This document shows positions 25,192-36,227 of a stretch of DNA of 64,000 nt, in pieces (within the stretch, counting starts at the first letter, position 1; every line of letters starts with the position of its first letter). The stretch comes from Oenanthe sinensis (Eukaryota > Streptophyta > Magnoliopsida > Apiales > Apiaceae). The notes under the pieces were generated by a model. That model was not told the origin of the DNA. It saw nothing but the letters and a program-made list of their open reading frames with translations, and did no database searches. The DNA lies in the NCBI GenBank assembly GCA_028671895.1, contig JAPMAC010000221.1, forward strand, positions 620,001-684,000. Reading direction: 5' to 3'. The position numbers and the translations under genes were made by a program.

Positions 25192-26365
25192 TGTTAGGAA
25201 TTATGAGTTTTGATGATAACAAATTACTTAGAATTACAATAAGGATTTAAAATTCATTGTAACTGGTCGATGGATATGTGTCTTATAAATATCCATTGAC
25301 TAGGACACCAGTTATCAGTTGAAGCTTGTTTATCAACTAATAAACTGGATTGTAACATTTGATTCATGTTTCATTATCAATTGATTGTATTGCCTCAATG
25401 GATGATATGAAGTAGTCGACTGATGTTATTGCTTCAATTTATAGCTTCCTAACTGATGTGAAGAATGGCTGATCAATTGTAAATATTCTAAGTCAGAATT
25501 CTCACAAGTGAAGTGATCAACTGATATTGGAGTAGATGGATGAAGACACTACTCAACAGATAAAAGCTATCAACTGATATAAGTCATCAACGGATAAAGG
25601 CAATCAACGGATAAGGGATCATCAATGGATAGGGAGTCGATGGATAACTCAAATAGCCATCGATTCAATAGCTGATCAATGGATATTTTATCCATCGATG
25701 GATGAACAAATGAGAATCAACTGATATGCTTAACAGCATTTATTAGTTGATCAAGGTTTCCTAATTTAGTTAAAGACAAAGTGAAAGGAAACTGTACAGA
25801 AACTGAATCATTGGAAGACAGTCCTGTCAGGATTGTGAAGACTTTCAAGGCAACACAGTCTTCAAGGAATGCATCAAGACAAAGATACTTTCAGGACTAG
25901 ACAGGTCCAAAGAAGACTGTTCAAGTAGCTAATTTCTATTCTCATGTAAACATTGTAAGTTGTAATTTTATAATGTTATCTGTCGATAGGAATTAGAAGT
26001 GAAGAAAACCACTATATAGTGGTTAGTAGTTCATTGTAGCAAAGTGTAGAGAAGAAAATTAGAAACACAGCGAAAAGATTGTAAGCTCTACTATGCAGAA
26101 ACACTTTGTAAGCAGCTAGGTATTTTTACCAAGATTAATTGAAAGCAAAAACATACTAGTGGAAAACCAATCCACTAGTAATTTTTAATATTGTTTGTTC
26201 TGTTTTCAATATTTTAATTTCTGCATTCTTAGTTCATTCAGTTATATATATATACACTCAAACACTCTAGTTGAACAAACTTAAATCCGCAAGAATTTAA
26301 ATAATTCTTAAGTTTGCATTCAATCCCCCCTTCTCCAAACTTAGTGTACTTAAGGGCAAATAACA
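25192..26365 (+). repeat. E1 3' LTR, complete (1,174 bp)
   Basis: It runs from TGTTAGGAAT to GCAAATAACA. The upstream half (about 25265-25745) is packed with TCRAYNGAT-type words. A TATA region at 26013-26018 lies in a palindrome. It is followed by TAGCAAAGTGTAGAG and leader-like sequence. Confidence 0.93.
26007..26024. promoter_or_regulatory. Palindromic TATA element of the E1 LTR
   Basis: AACCACTATATAGTGGTT is a perfect 18-bp palindrome centred on TATATA. It is the best TATA candidate of the LTR and lies about 260 bp after the motif cluster. The matching region of the 5' LTR is deleted. Confidence 0.6.
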
Positions 26366-26370
26366 AGTAG

Positions 26371-26636
26371 ACTATTAAAATCAAATCAGCATTTGAGTAC
26401 GGCCGTGCATTTCATAGTCTCACTCAAACAAGAGGCCAATAATATCATTCCTAAAATTAGGAGGATTAAATCTCATCTACATCATTCATATTTCTCATAC
26501 GATTCATAATATACCCAATGTCCACTTTTATCATCACCCGGTCAAAGGTAACTTTTAATGTAATCAAAGTATATTAATTCTCGTATAGAAATATAATTAT
26601 TTAAGGTCTAAGGATCATTACACCATTATCACAGTG
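26371..26636 (-). repeat. Split 3' LTR of the older copia element, piece 2 of 3
   Basis: It resumes after the right TSD of E1 (26366-26370) with ACTATTAAAATC and GAGTACGGCCGTGCATTTC, the reverse of sequence near 4290-4340 in the solo LTR. It ends at CAGTG (26632-26636), the left TSD of E2. Confidence 0.87.
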
Positions 26637-27376
26637 TGTTTTCCCAGTTGCACAAGTAGAAGGGGGGGTTGAATACTTGTGTGTCTTTTCTGCCCGATTT
26701 AAAATCAAATTAATAACAAACTCAAACACGAAGATATGAATAAGAACTGTTTTGTATTATTGATTTGTGAATACAAAACTCTCCTAGGATGTACACAAAC
26801 CCTAGCAGCTTCTCTGTATTTATCACAGCAACTCTCTCTATCTCTATGCTCTCACAAAAATATTACTAAGACAATTATTTTCCCACTCTTTTACAATTAG
26901 GTTACATAGAGTTTATATAGAGAGCTTCCTATCAACTAATAACAGAAAGATAAATTACAATAGGAATATAATTCCTAATTATTAGTTGACAGTTTCCTTG
27001 TAGAATTCTCTTTCTTTCCCATAGCATATCTGTAATTTAAATTATCTTGATCTTCGAAGACTTTCCATTCCTCTGATCTTCTGTATAGACTCTGAAATCT
27101 TCAGACTCTGATGATCTCCAGACTCTGATTAGATGTAGACTCTGATAGTTCACAGACTCTGATGATCTATAGACTCTGACCACCTTCCAGACTCTGATCT
27201 TCATGTAGACTCTGGTTTCACTTTCTACAGAAATTCCACTAAGTATAAATAACATGAATGTTGACTATCTAGACTCTGATTATATATTTTAGAGACTAGA
27301 AAGACTTATTACAGATAAACTAATCTAGACCCTGTTCTAGCATTTTGTACATCATCAAATGGATATATTCCTAACA
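26637..27376 (-). repeat. E2 3' LTR
   Basis: 740 bp, TGTTAGGAATATATCC in the element orientation. Nine exact AGACTCTG words lie at 27087-27278. The TATA box CTATATAAAC (minus strand) is at 26911-26920, about 170 bp beyond the cluster in transcription order. Confidence 0.95.
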
Positions 27377-27390
27377 ATCTCCCCCTATTT
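27377..27390 (-). other. E2 polypurine tract
   Basis: The reverse complement reads AAATAGGGGGAGAT next to the 3' LTR and is identical to the E1 tract. Confidence 0.9.
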
Positions 27391-27501
27391 ATGCTTTATA
27401 AAATGTAAGCATAAATCAAGGTTTGATGATGTCAAAACTAAAGAATAAAACTATTAATCTAGAACAGTATAAAAGAATTATAAGGGAAAAAGAATTACTT
27501 C

Positions 27502-30500
27502 TTATTTAATCTTCTCAAAAGCTGGATTATTCTTCAAAAAAGACTTTAACATATTTTCCTCCACAATTGCCAAAGCTTCACCAACAAATTTCTTCAGTTT
27601 CTTCATTTCTTCATTTGAACATTTTATTTGACAGTAAGCTGCTCTTAGGTCATTTGCATTGCTTTCTTGAGTTTTTAAGTCCTTCAACATTAGAACACTG
27701 ACTTTCCCATTCATAGGCTGAAACCCAAAGTAATGACCAACACCTTCTTGAAACTTGATTTGTTTTTCTTCTAATGGCATGACTTGATCATTTCCCTCAG
27801 CATCAACATATTTCAAAGAGAATTTGCTCATTTGTCGATTTGTCTGTCTGTGCAGAGTCAGCTTCCTGTCAATTTCTTGAAACCATTTGTGAGTGATAGC
27901 CTCTTTGCTTTTATTCACTTCATAAGCAATTTGCAGTAGGAATCTAATATACTGTAGCTCCTCAGCTTGTTTGAAAAAGATAAAATTTGACTGACTAATC
28001 CACCTTACACTTCCACCTTCTAGGAAGTAAACTAGCATCTCATTTTTCACCTTTTCTGTTTCTCCCTGACCTCTTTGTACCTTTCTTTCAAAAATATTAT
28101 AAACAATTTGAGCAGACACCACTTTGTTTAAATGCTTCTGGGTGATCTTCTCAAACTGCCTATCTGTCAAGGATTGAGGATCCCTGGTTAAGGTAGATGT
28201 TCTGTCAATATCTGATTCTTCAAATCCTCCAAGTCCTGTCTTGTTTTTAGCTCTAAGTTGCAGATTTGATTGACTGCATTTCCAGTAAGAAGGTTCTTGA
28301 GTGTCATCAGAGTCTGATTTCTTCCTTTGCCTATCAGAGTCTGATTTAGACCCTGATTTCCCATGTCCAGTCCCTGACTGGTATGTTTGAGTTCTTGCTA
28401 CTCCAGATTGTTTTTGTTGCACACCATCAGGACCCTTAGGACCATGAGAACTATCTCCATCATCACCATCTCTCCTCCTTTTAACTCCCCTTGATTGATC
28501 CTTGCATCCCTCATCCTTATGTCTCCTGGAAGATTCACCTTGCGTCTCCTTCTCCCCCTTTTTGACATCATCATTACTGGTGACAGCCAAAAGGATCTGC
28601 TCAAGAACTGTGGAGATATTTGCCTGGGCTGCAATAACTGAATCAACCTTAGTGGTCAAAGCAGAAACTGTAGTTTGAAGAGAGGCTTGAGTGGTAGTGA
28701 TAGCAGCCAGAGCATCTTTAAAAGCGACCTCTTTGGATAATTGAAGGGAGTGAATTCTGTCAAATCTTGTATTGAGAAGAGAAGTGGTATTATCAACACC
28801 AGTGAGCTTTGTTTTAATATGAGAAATATCCTGGACCACACTGGATAATTCAGCAGCAACATCAGGCAGCTTAGCTTTAACAGCTCCATCTAAGACTTGA
28901 TCTTCTTCACCAGGATAGTAACCATGTTCCTGTTGAAAAGATTTTTTCTGAAAAGCTGGAAGCCTCTCAGATTGATGAATTGCCAAAATGCAACCAAAAG
29001 AATCTTTATCTGTTATTCCCCTTTGCTGTGCAGACTCCCAAGATTGGGGAAACACCTGATCAAAATATACAAAGGAGGGTGGAACTGGATCATCATCTTC
29101 AGAAGAGCACTCCTCAGCAACAGGCTCAATCTTTGTAATTGGAGGGGTAGACTCTGGTGGTGTAGACTCCGAAACTGCAAACGGGACTATAGACCTTGAC
29201 TCCTCCTGAGAGTTATCAGAGACTGTAGACTCTGGAAGTCTAGCCCTTATAGGCATGATTAACAGAGGTTCTTCTGACTTCAAATTCGCAGCCTCAGGTG
29301 AAATGACAGGGTTTTCCACCATAGCCTCCATGACTCTATCTGCTCTCCTTGCTAGAGAATCCACCAAATGTAGTTGTGGTCTCTGAGTAAATGATTTCTG
29401 AGCAGCAAGAGTCTCCTCCTTCTTTCCAATCTGCACAATCAAACAGTGTGAATTTTCATCCATCCCCTGCTCCAACTCATTGGACCAACTTTGTGGAAAA
29501 TCTTGATCCCAATAAGTAAAGCTAGGTTCAGGATACCCTAATCTCTCATGCTCACAGTGGGGTTGGGCACCCACTTTCTCAAACTCACTCAGGCTCTCTA
29601 CAGCCTTTTCTACCTCTCCTTTTGCCTGGTCCAGTGCCAGCCTCTCAGATATTTTTTCACTCAATGTGGAGGGTGCACTCAATAATCCTACAGAAGAGGG
29701 GTTGAGAGATAAGAGTTGTGCTTCAATACCTGAACCACCTTGATGGAGGGGAACCCCTTCAAATGTCTGAAGGCTAGGGGTTTCCACCAAGGGGTGAGCA
29801 TCAACAGATCCTGAACCCTTACAAGCATCTTCTCTCTTTTCAGAGTCTGTTGGCTCCAGTATTCCAGTCTCAGGGTCTACTCTAGACTCTGACAGCTTCA
29901 GTATGACTTCATTAGAAGCCAGAGTCTGAGTGTTGCCATCTTGGACTGTTTGTGCATGAGACTCCCCCTCAAGGTGGATAGACTCTGACAGAATAGATTG
30001 GGAAATTTCTTCATGAGCATCCATCAGAGTCTGTCCTCCCATATCACTGGGGTTCTCATCAGCTGTTTGGTGAGTTGTCAAGGAGGGCCTAACAGCATAC
30101 TCCCCTGCCCCACTATCACCCAACCTCTGACTAGGTGGTTCTTGTGTGGGTGAGGCAGACTGAGCATCTTTATCACTAGTCACCACTGGTGCACTAGTCC
30201 CATCCTCCAACTGCCTTGCACTACCTGCTACCTCCTGTTGTTCTTCAATAATAAATGCATCCAACTTGTGATGAAAGGCCCTGAGATGGATTGCATTGAT
30301 TGCCTGGGCATCTGTGAGATTGAAGAGGTCCTGCAGTTCCCTTCTTACTTTTTGAAAATAAGTGCCCTTGAATTGATCCAGTCTACTTTGGTAGGTTGGA
30401 TAGATGTATTTGTTGGCAATTGTACCTATATTATGGACAAGATAGTCAGCCACCTGTCTTGACAGAGGTTGAATTTGAGAGATCCATTGAATGGTTGTCC

Positions 30501-32412
30501 TGTAGGTAACTCCATTATCCCAAATTGCTTCATAGTTAAAAACTGGTTGCTCAATCTCAGTTTCCAACTCAGCAACAAACTCTGATGCTCTCCTTTTATG
30601 GACCTTAAGCTTTTTAGGCTTCTTTGTAATTTGTTGTTCAGAGTCTGGCACACCTAGTGCTTTGAGAACTTCATTTGTCTTGCCTTCTATGAGCCCAGCT
30701 GCTTGTACTTGTAATGAAGAGTTGAATAGGTAGCTGTATAGATTTTTGACCACATCCTGTGCAGACATTTGTAGCTCCTGTTCCATTCTCTTCCTTAGGG
30801 TTTCATAGGTTGTAAGAAAATCCAAGACTTGAGATTTAGTCTGATATTGCCCTGGATCTTCAACTGATTCCACCAAAGGATATAGGAATAGCAGTACCTC
30901 ATCACTTGGAATAATGATCTCATCAATTAGACTTGAGGCTGCATCCAATGGCATTCCTTCCCAAAATGTTTCATGATCAGAGTCTAAAGGCAACCTAGAC
31001 TCTGACTCAACATTAGACTCTGGTTCAGGAGTTTTCTTGCTTTCAGAGTCTGGCTCTGCAGGAGCCTTGGGAGCATCTGTTTCCTGCAAAATAGGGTTAG
31101 TAATAATAAGAGACTTGTGTGTGTGTGCAGAATAAGCCTTCCTCAATCTTCTGTACTTCTGATCAAAGGATTTGTCAGGAGACTCAATTAGAGAATCCTG
31201 AGGTGCATTCCTAGGCTTTTCAGAGTCTGTAGCCTTTTCAGAGACTACAGACTTGGCTTGAAGGTTAGAATCAAGTGTATCATGACCTTCTTTTAACAAA
31301 GAAAGACCTTCAACAACTTGTTTCTCTAGAGGGTTGAGCTCTTCATCACTGTGCTCATCTATCAGCCTAGTTTGAATCAATTTTCTCCTCTTTACAACTG
31401 GTGCCTGTTGAGAGACACCAGAGGTTGGTTTCTTTTTGAATTTTGGTTTGGAAGATTGGGGAATTGAAGGGGATTGGGTGACTTGGGTAGGTGCAGGGGG
31501 ACTCTCCATTACTTGTTCCTGCACCATTTCACCACCAAAAAATGAGACATTGTAGATAGAAGGTTTGTAGGTTGAGAGTTTTACCTGCATTACCTGTGGA
31601 TAGTGCATGGCAAGTAGACTTTTCTTCTTGTCATCAATTCTCTTGATGTCAGAGAATATCCTCCTTTGCTGTTTGTATGCCTGCACACAGCAATCATCTG
31701 CCAACTTGGTTGACATATCAGGAATGAAATGGTTGAGGAGAATCATAAGAAATCTATGATAGTAGACTTTCTTCCTCCCCTCTTGCACATTATTTAATTT
31801 TGCTCCCATTTGAGTGAGCAACATATCACCAATGTTGATCACTTTGTCAAACAGGAGACTGTGACCAATTTGATAAGTTATAGCAGTAATAGCATCAAAA
31901 CCACTACATTTACCAGTGAAGCACTTAGCAATTTGATCAAAGAAAAATGACCATTCTTTCCTTAAGTAAGGCCTAGTTATTTTACTCATGTTATCTAAGC
32001 TAGCAGAATAACCTATTGCCTTAAACATGCTTTTAATGTCATCATCAGAAACAGTTTCATCAAAAGGTGTTCTTACATGTAATTTAAACACAACATTAAG
32101 TACATCGGCAGTTACATCAAATGTAGTGGAGCCAAAGGTAAACATGATTTTACCTGGTTGATCCTGAGAAGGATCAACAACCTGTGCAGAACTCCAAGCC
32201 TTTGACACAGCATCCATGTGAATCACTGGTGATGCCTTGAGAATGTAACTGAGCTCAGAGTGCTCCATGAAATCCATCATTGGGAAGTAATCAGCATCTA
32301 CTCCTTTCTTATCTCCAAGAGCAGCAACATGATTTGTAGTCATGAAATCAAAGTCCCCAAAAGTAAAAGCAATCGCCTTGGGTCCCCTCAGAACAGTAGA
32401 AATGGCAGTCAT
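27502..32412 (-). CDS. Intact 1,636-residue accessory protein of E2, function unknown
   Basis: One uninterrupted frame lies downstream of pol on the same strand. The N-terminal ~290 residues form a compact domain (YLRKEWSFFFDQIAKCF, then FDAITAIT) shared with the E1 accessory ORF. It is loosely reminiscent of the plant-mobile / putative plant transposon domains, and that needs a profile search. A long acidic Ser/Glu/Pro-rich linker follows, with many S-E-S and D-S-D steps encoded by the AGACTCTG word. A predicted coiled coil sits at about 1185-1275, then KKGEKETQ, a basic VKRRR patch near 1305 that could be a nuclear signal, and a Lys-rich folded-looking C-terminal ~220 residues. I see no signal peptide, membrane helix or enzyme motif, so env and enzyme roles are not supported. 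The start is the first ATG after a TATA-like box. It may be expressed from its own promoter. Confidence 0.85.
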   Translation of the reverse strand: MTAISTVLRGPKAIAFTFGDFDFMTTNHVAALGDKKGVDADYFPMMDFMEHSELSYILKASPVIHMDAVSKAWSSAQVVDPSQDQPGKIMFTFGSTTFDVTADVLNVVFKLHVRTPFDETVSDDDIKSMFKAIGYSASLDNMSKITRPYLRKEWSFFFDQIAKCFTGKCSGFDAITAITYQIGHSLLFDKVINIGDMLLTQMGAKLNNVQEGRKKVYYHRFLMILLNHFIPDMSTKLADDCCVQAYKQQRRIFSDIKRIDDKKKSLLAMHYPQVMQVKLSTYKPSIYNVSFFGGEMVQEQVMESPPAPTQVTQSPSIPQSSKPKFKKKPTSGVSQQAPVVKRRKLIQTRLIDEHSDEELNPLEKQVVEGLSLLKEGHDTLDSNLQAKSVVSEKATDSEKPRNAPQDSLIESPDKSFDQKYRRLRKAYSAHTHKSLIITNPILQETDAPKAPAEPDSESKKTPEPESNVESESRLPLDSDHETFWEGMPLDAASSLIDEIIIPSDEVLLFLYPLVESVEDPGQYQTKSQVLDFLTTYETLRKRMEQELQMSAQDVVKNLYSYLFNSSLQVQAAGLIEGKTNEVLKALGVPDSEQQITKKPKKLKVHKRRASEFVAELETEIEQPVFNYEAIWDNGVTYRTTIQWISQIQPLSRQVADYLVHNIGTIANKYIYPTYQSRLDQFKGTYFQKVRRELQDLFNLTDAQAINAIHLRAFHHKLDAFIIEEQQEVAGSARQLEDGTSAPVVTSDKDAQSASPTQEPPSQRLGDSGAGEYAVRPSLTTHQTADENPSDMGGQTLMDAHEEISQSILSESIHLEGESHAQTVQDGNTQTLASNEVILKLSESRVDPETGILEPTDSEKREDACKGSGSVDAHPLVETPSLQTFEGVPLHQGGSGIEAQLLSLNPSSVGLLSAPSTLSEKISERLALDQAKGEVEKAVESLSEFEKVGAQPHCEHERLGYPEPSFTYWDQDFPQSWSNELEQGMDENSHCLIVQIGKKEETLAAQKSFTQRPQLHLVDSLARRADRVMEAMVENPVISPEAANLKSEEPLLIMPIRARLPESTVSDNSQEESRSIVPFAVSESTPPESTPPITKIEPVAEECSSEDDDPVPPSFVYFDQVFPQSWESAQQRGITDKDSFGCILAIHQSERLPAFQKKSFQQEHGYYPGEEDQVLDGAVKAKLPDVAAELSSVVQDISHIKTKLTGVDNTTSLLNTRFDRIHSLQLSKEVAFKDALAAITTTQASLQTTVSALTTKVDSVIAAQANISTVLEQILLAVTSNDDVKKGEKETQGESSRRHKDEGCKDQSRGVKRRRDGDDGDSSHGPKGPDGVQQKQSGVARTQTYQSGTGHGKSGSKSDSDRQRKKSDSDDTQEPSYWKCSQSNLQLRAKNKTGLGGFEESDIDRTSTLTRDPQSLTDRQFEKITQKHLNKVVSAQIVYNIFERKVQRGQGETEKVKNEMLVYFLEGGSVRWISQSNFIFFKQAEELQYIRFLLQIAYEVNKSKEAITHKWFQEIDRKLTLHRQTNRQMSKFSLKYVDAEGNDQVMPLEEKQIKFQEGVGHYFGFQPMNGKVSVLMLKDLKTQESNANDLRAAYCQIKCSNEEMKKLKKFVGEALAIVEENMLKSFLKNNPAFEKIK

Positions 32413-32885
32413 TGAAGTTGTTGATGTTGAAAGTGATGGAAAAACTTGAAGAAATTAACTAGGGTTCGCAAAAAGCTCTGTGAATATTTTTGCCTTATAA
32501 AATAATTGCAATAAACAAGTGAGTAAATTGTATGAAAAATTTTCTATTTTGTTTGAATTGCATACAATACACACGAGTCTACAGTCTATTTCCAGTCAAA
32601 AGATAACTGTTATCGCTTATTTCAAGTCAATTGAACCGTTTAAAAGCAATCAGAGTCTGCAGGCGCGAATATTGACCGATTCAGAGTCTAGGCGATATTT
32701 TTCTCAGAGTCTACAGACTCTCCGAGTCGACAGGCTCTCAGAGTCTACAGACTCGTCAGAGTCTAAGAACTGGACTCTGTCAAGGTAAAGTACCAAACAA
32801 AATTTTGCACTTTTAATTAATCATAGTGTGTTAAGCCAGAGACTATAATTAAAGTACATACCTTGCTTCTTGTAATTTTGATCAC
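32413..32885 (-). promoter_or_regulatory. E2 spacer: motif cluster and candidate internal promoter
   Basis: Five exact CAGAGTCT words (32651, 32682, 32705, 32739, 32757) and three one-mismatch copies lie within 134 bp. Toward the accessory ATG, a TATAAG (minus strand, 32494-32499) lies about 82 nt before the start codon. The order cluster, TATA, ATG equals that of E1 although the words differ. Promoter activity is inferred. Confidence 0.5.
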
Positions 32886-35800
32886 TTACATATTTAACAT
32901 ACCTAATTCACCTACTAGTCTGAGAAAGGTAGATTCATCAAGTGGTTTTGTCAAAATGTCTGCAATCTGTCTGTCAGTTGGAACATAGTGAAGTGTCACA
33001 GTGCCATTTTCAACATGTTCTCTAATGAAGTGATACCTGACATCAATGTGCTTTGTTCTGGAGTGTTGGACTGGATTCTCTGCAATTTTAATTGCACTAG
33101 TATTATCACAATACATAGGAATATTTGATAATGTTAGTCCATAATCAAGTAATTGATTTCTCATCCATAGAATTTGAGCACAGCAACTTCCAGCTGCAAT
33201 GTATTCAGCCTCAGCTGTTGAGGTGGATACTGTTTGTTGTTTCTTGCTAAACCAAGAAATTAATCTGTTGCCAAGAAACTGGCATTGTCCTGTTGTGCTT
33301 TTCCTGTCTACTTTGCATCCTGCATAGTCAGAATCTGAATAACCAATTAGTGAAAAATCTGACTCTCTAGGATACCAAAGTCCAAGAGTTTGTGCCCCTT
33401 GAGATATCTAAAAATTCTTTTCACAGCTATTAAATGTGATTCTCTAGGGTCAGCTTGAAATCTAGCACATAGACAAGTTGCAAACATTATGTCTGGTCTA
33501 CTAGCAGTTAAATATAACAATGAGCCAATCATACCTCTGTAGCTAGTGTTGTTAACTTTCTTACCCTTTGGGTCAGAGTCTAGCTTTGTGGCAGTTGACA
33601 TGGGAGTTTTAGCAGTTGCAGAGTCTTGCATATCAAACTTCTTCAACAGTTCTCTTACATACTTTGTTTGATTGATGAAAATTCCATCATCATTCTGTTT
33701 GACTTGAAGCCCCAAAAAGAAGTTTAATTCTCCCATCATGCTCATTTCATAATTTGACTGCATTAGTTGACTAAACTTTTCACAGAGTTTATCATTAGTA
33801 GATCCAAATATAATATCATCAACATAAATTTGGACAAGCAAAATATCACCTTTACATTTTCTAATAAAGAGAGTTTTGTCAATGGTACCTCTTGTGAAAT
33901 CATTTTCCAGAAGAAATTTTGAAAGAGTTTCATACCATGCTCTAGGTGCTTGCTTCAATCCATATAGTGCCTTGTCTAACCTGTAAACATGATCAGGAAA
34001 CTTTGGATCAACAAATCCTGGTGGTTGCTCCACATAGACTTCTTCTTCCAATTCTCCATTTAAGAAGGCACTTTTCACATCCATCTGATACACCTTGAAT
34101 TTTGAATGAGCTGCAAAGGCAAGAAACATTCTGATAGCTTCCAATCTTGCTACTGGGCAAAAGTTTCATCATAGTCAATTCCTTCCTCCTGTGAGTATCC
34201 TTTTGCAACTAGCCTTGCTTTGTTTCTTACTACAGTTCCATTCTCATCAAGTTTGTTTCTGTAAACCCATTTTGCACCAACAACAGATCTATTTCTAGGT
34301 CTTGGTACTAGTTTCCACACTTTATTTCTCTCAAATTCATTCAATTCTTCTTGCATTGCAATAATCCAATCAGGGTCTTGCAAGGCTTCCTCAATTTTCT
34401 TGGGTTCATTCTTTGAGAGAAAACAGCTATAAAGACATTCATTTTGAGTGGTTGTTCTTGTTTGTACACCACTCTCAGGGTCACCAATTATTAAGTCAGG
34501 AGTGTGATCCCTTGTCCATTTTCTAGCTGGTGGAAGATTGGTTCTTGAACTTGAAGCTCCCCCTAAGTCATTTGCATCTTCTGTATTTGAGTGAAATTCA
34601 AATGAAGAGGCTCCCCCTAAATTGCTTGACTCTGACAAGGTTTCAGAGTTGCTTGATCCAGACCCTGATGAGTTAGACTCTGTCTGTCTAGACTCTGTCT
34701 GTCTAGACTCTGTCTGGGTAGACTCTGTCTGGGTAGACCCTGACCTGTTAGACTCTGAATTATTTGGAGTTGAATTTTCTGACTCCCCCTCAGAGTGTGC
34801 AGATTCCTGTGTTGGTTCAGGAGTTGTTTGAGGGTCTTCATCCTCTTCTTCTTCATTTATCTCAGAACTTTTTAGATTTTCAAATTCCAGTGTAGTAGAC
34901 TCTGACTCATCCTGCAATCCTGTAAACTTTTTATCATCAAATGCAACATGAATAGATTCCATAACAATTTTGGTTCTGAGATTAAACACTCTGAATGCTT
35001 TTGTGTTTGATGCATATCCAAGAAAAATTGACTCATCTGCCTTGGCTTCAAATTTGCTTAGATTTTCAGGATGTACTTTCAGTACATAACACTTGCATCC
35101 AAATATGTGAAAGTGTTTCACACTTGGCTTCTTGTTCTTTATCATTTCATAGGGAGTCTTTCCATGCATGTTTATTAAGGTGCAGTTTTGAGTGAAACAT
35201 GCTGTATTGACTGCCTCTGCCCAAAAATAGACTGGTAGCTTAGATTCTGCCAGCATTGTTCTGGCAGCTTCTATGAGTGTTCTATTCTTTCTCTCCATAA
35301 CTCCATTTTGTTGAGGAGTTCCTGGTGCAGAAAATTGTTGAGTAATTCCCTTTGATGCACAGTAGTCATCCATGATTGAATTCTTGAATTCAGTACCATT
35401 GTCACTCCTTAGAATTTTAACTGTTTTTGTTGATTTCCTTTCCAGAAAGGTGATATGGTCTTTTATGTGTTGTGGAGCTTCATCCTTTGAATGTAGAAAG
35501 AAAACCCATGTGAATCTTGTAAAATCATCTACAATAACAAGAGTGTATTTCCTTTTGTTAATTGACATAACATTTACTGGACCAAATAAATCAAGATGCA
35601 ATAAATAAAAGGGTTCAGAAATGGTGTTAATTGTCTTGCTCTTGAAGGATGATTTTCTTTGCTTCCAAAGTTGACATGCTTCACAAAGTCCATCTTGCAC
35701 AAAATCAACCTGTGGTAATCCTCTTACAAGATTCTGTTTAACCAACTTATTGAGTGTTTTGAAGTTGATGTGTGACAATTTCTTGTGCCATTTCCAGCTT

Positions 35801-36216
35801 TCTTCTGTTGAGGCCTTGCTATATAGACATGTGATTTCACTGTGTATGCAATCCTCCAAGCTGGCTTCATAAATGTTACCATGCCTAAGTCCTTTGAAAA
35901 CCACAATGCCTGTTTCTTTGTGAGTCACAAGACACTCTTTGTTGTCAAAGCCAGTATGGTAACCTTTATCTCCAAGTTGACTTATGCTTATTAAATTATG
36001 CCTTAAGCCATCAACTAGAGCTACTTGTTCAATGATGACATTCCCAAGTACAATCTTGCCATATCCCAGTGTTTGTCCTTTGTTGCCATCTCCAAAGGAT
36101 ACTTCTGGGCCAGCCATTTCCACAAAGTCTGTAAGCAGGGATTTCTTTCCAGTCATGTGTCCTGAGCATCCACTGTCTAGGATTAGGGTTACATTCTTTA
36201 CCCTGGTTCCCTGCAT
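32886..36216 (-). pseudogene. E2 pol: protease, integrase, RT, RNase H, two frameshifts
   Basis: It opens near MQGTRVKN with the protease site LDSGCSGHMTG. The integrase follows, with WHKKLSH, the CX2C motif in GLCEACQ, and catalytic LDLFGPVN, SDNGTEF and NGVMERKNRTLIEAARTML. A linker of 15-nt repeats (TQTES / RQTES) lies at 34675-34757. RT has QMDVKSAFLNG, YGLKQAPRAWY and YVDDIIFGS. One base is lost from a C-run near 34146 (after DETFA), and a second frameshift lies near 33385 (after RYLKG). RNase H then reads on to the stop at 32886 (DILTKPLDEST region). All domains are present and the breaks are recent-looking single-base events. Confidence 0.92.
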
Positions 36217-36227
36217 ACATAAAGCAA

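Larger units (their letters stand above)
15150..26365 (+). mobile_element. E1: Sirevirus-like copia retrotransposon, degenerate, 11.2 kb
   Basis: E1 runs from TGTTAGG at 15150 to TAACA at 26365 and is flanked by AGTAG (15145-15149 and 26366-26370). The order is a truncated 5' LTR, a gag remnant, pol (protease, integrase, RT, RNase H), a motif-rich spacer, a large accessory ORF, a polypurine tract and a complete 1,174-bp 3' LTR. Gag style, pol motifs and the extra ORF after pol point to the Sirevirus (SIRE/Maximus) lineage. All reading frames are broken and the primer binding site is deleted, so it cannot move on its own. It sits inside the older minus-strand LTR. Confidence 0.93.

Noticed and set aside
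27087..27278. Regularly spaced short repeats resembling a CRISPR array
   Set aside because: The repeats are only 8-10 bp with 16-75 bp unequal spacing inside a plant LTR; there is no CRISPR-length repeat and no cas context.
28398..30653. Many overlapping frames on both strands within the E2 accessory ORF
   Set aside because: They are shadows of the 1,636-codon frame in other phases.
27502..32412. Accessory ORF as a retroviral-type envelope
   Set aside because: Sirevirus extra ORFs are often called env-like, but I see no signal peptide, fusion peptide or membrane helix in the 1,636 residues.
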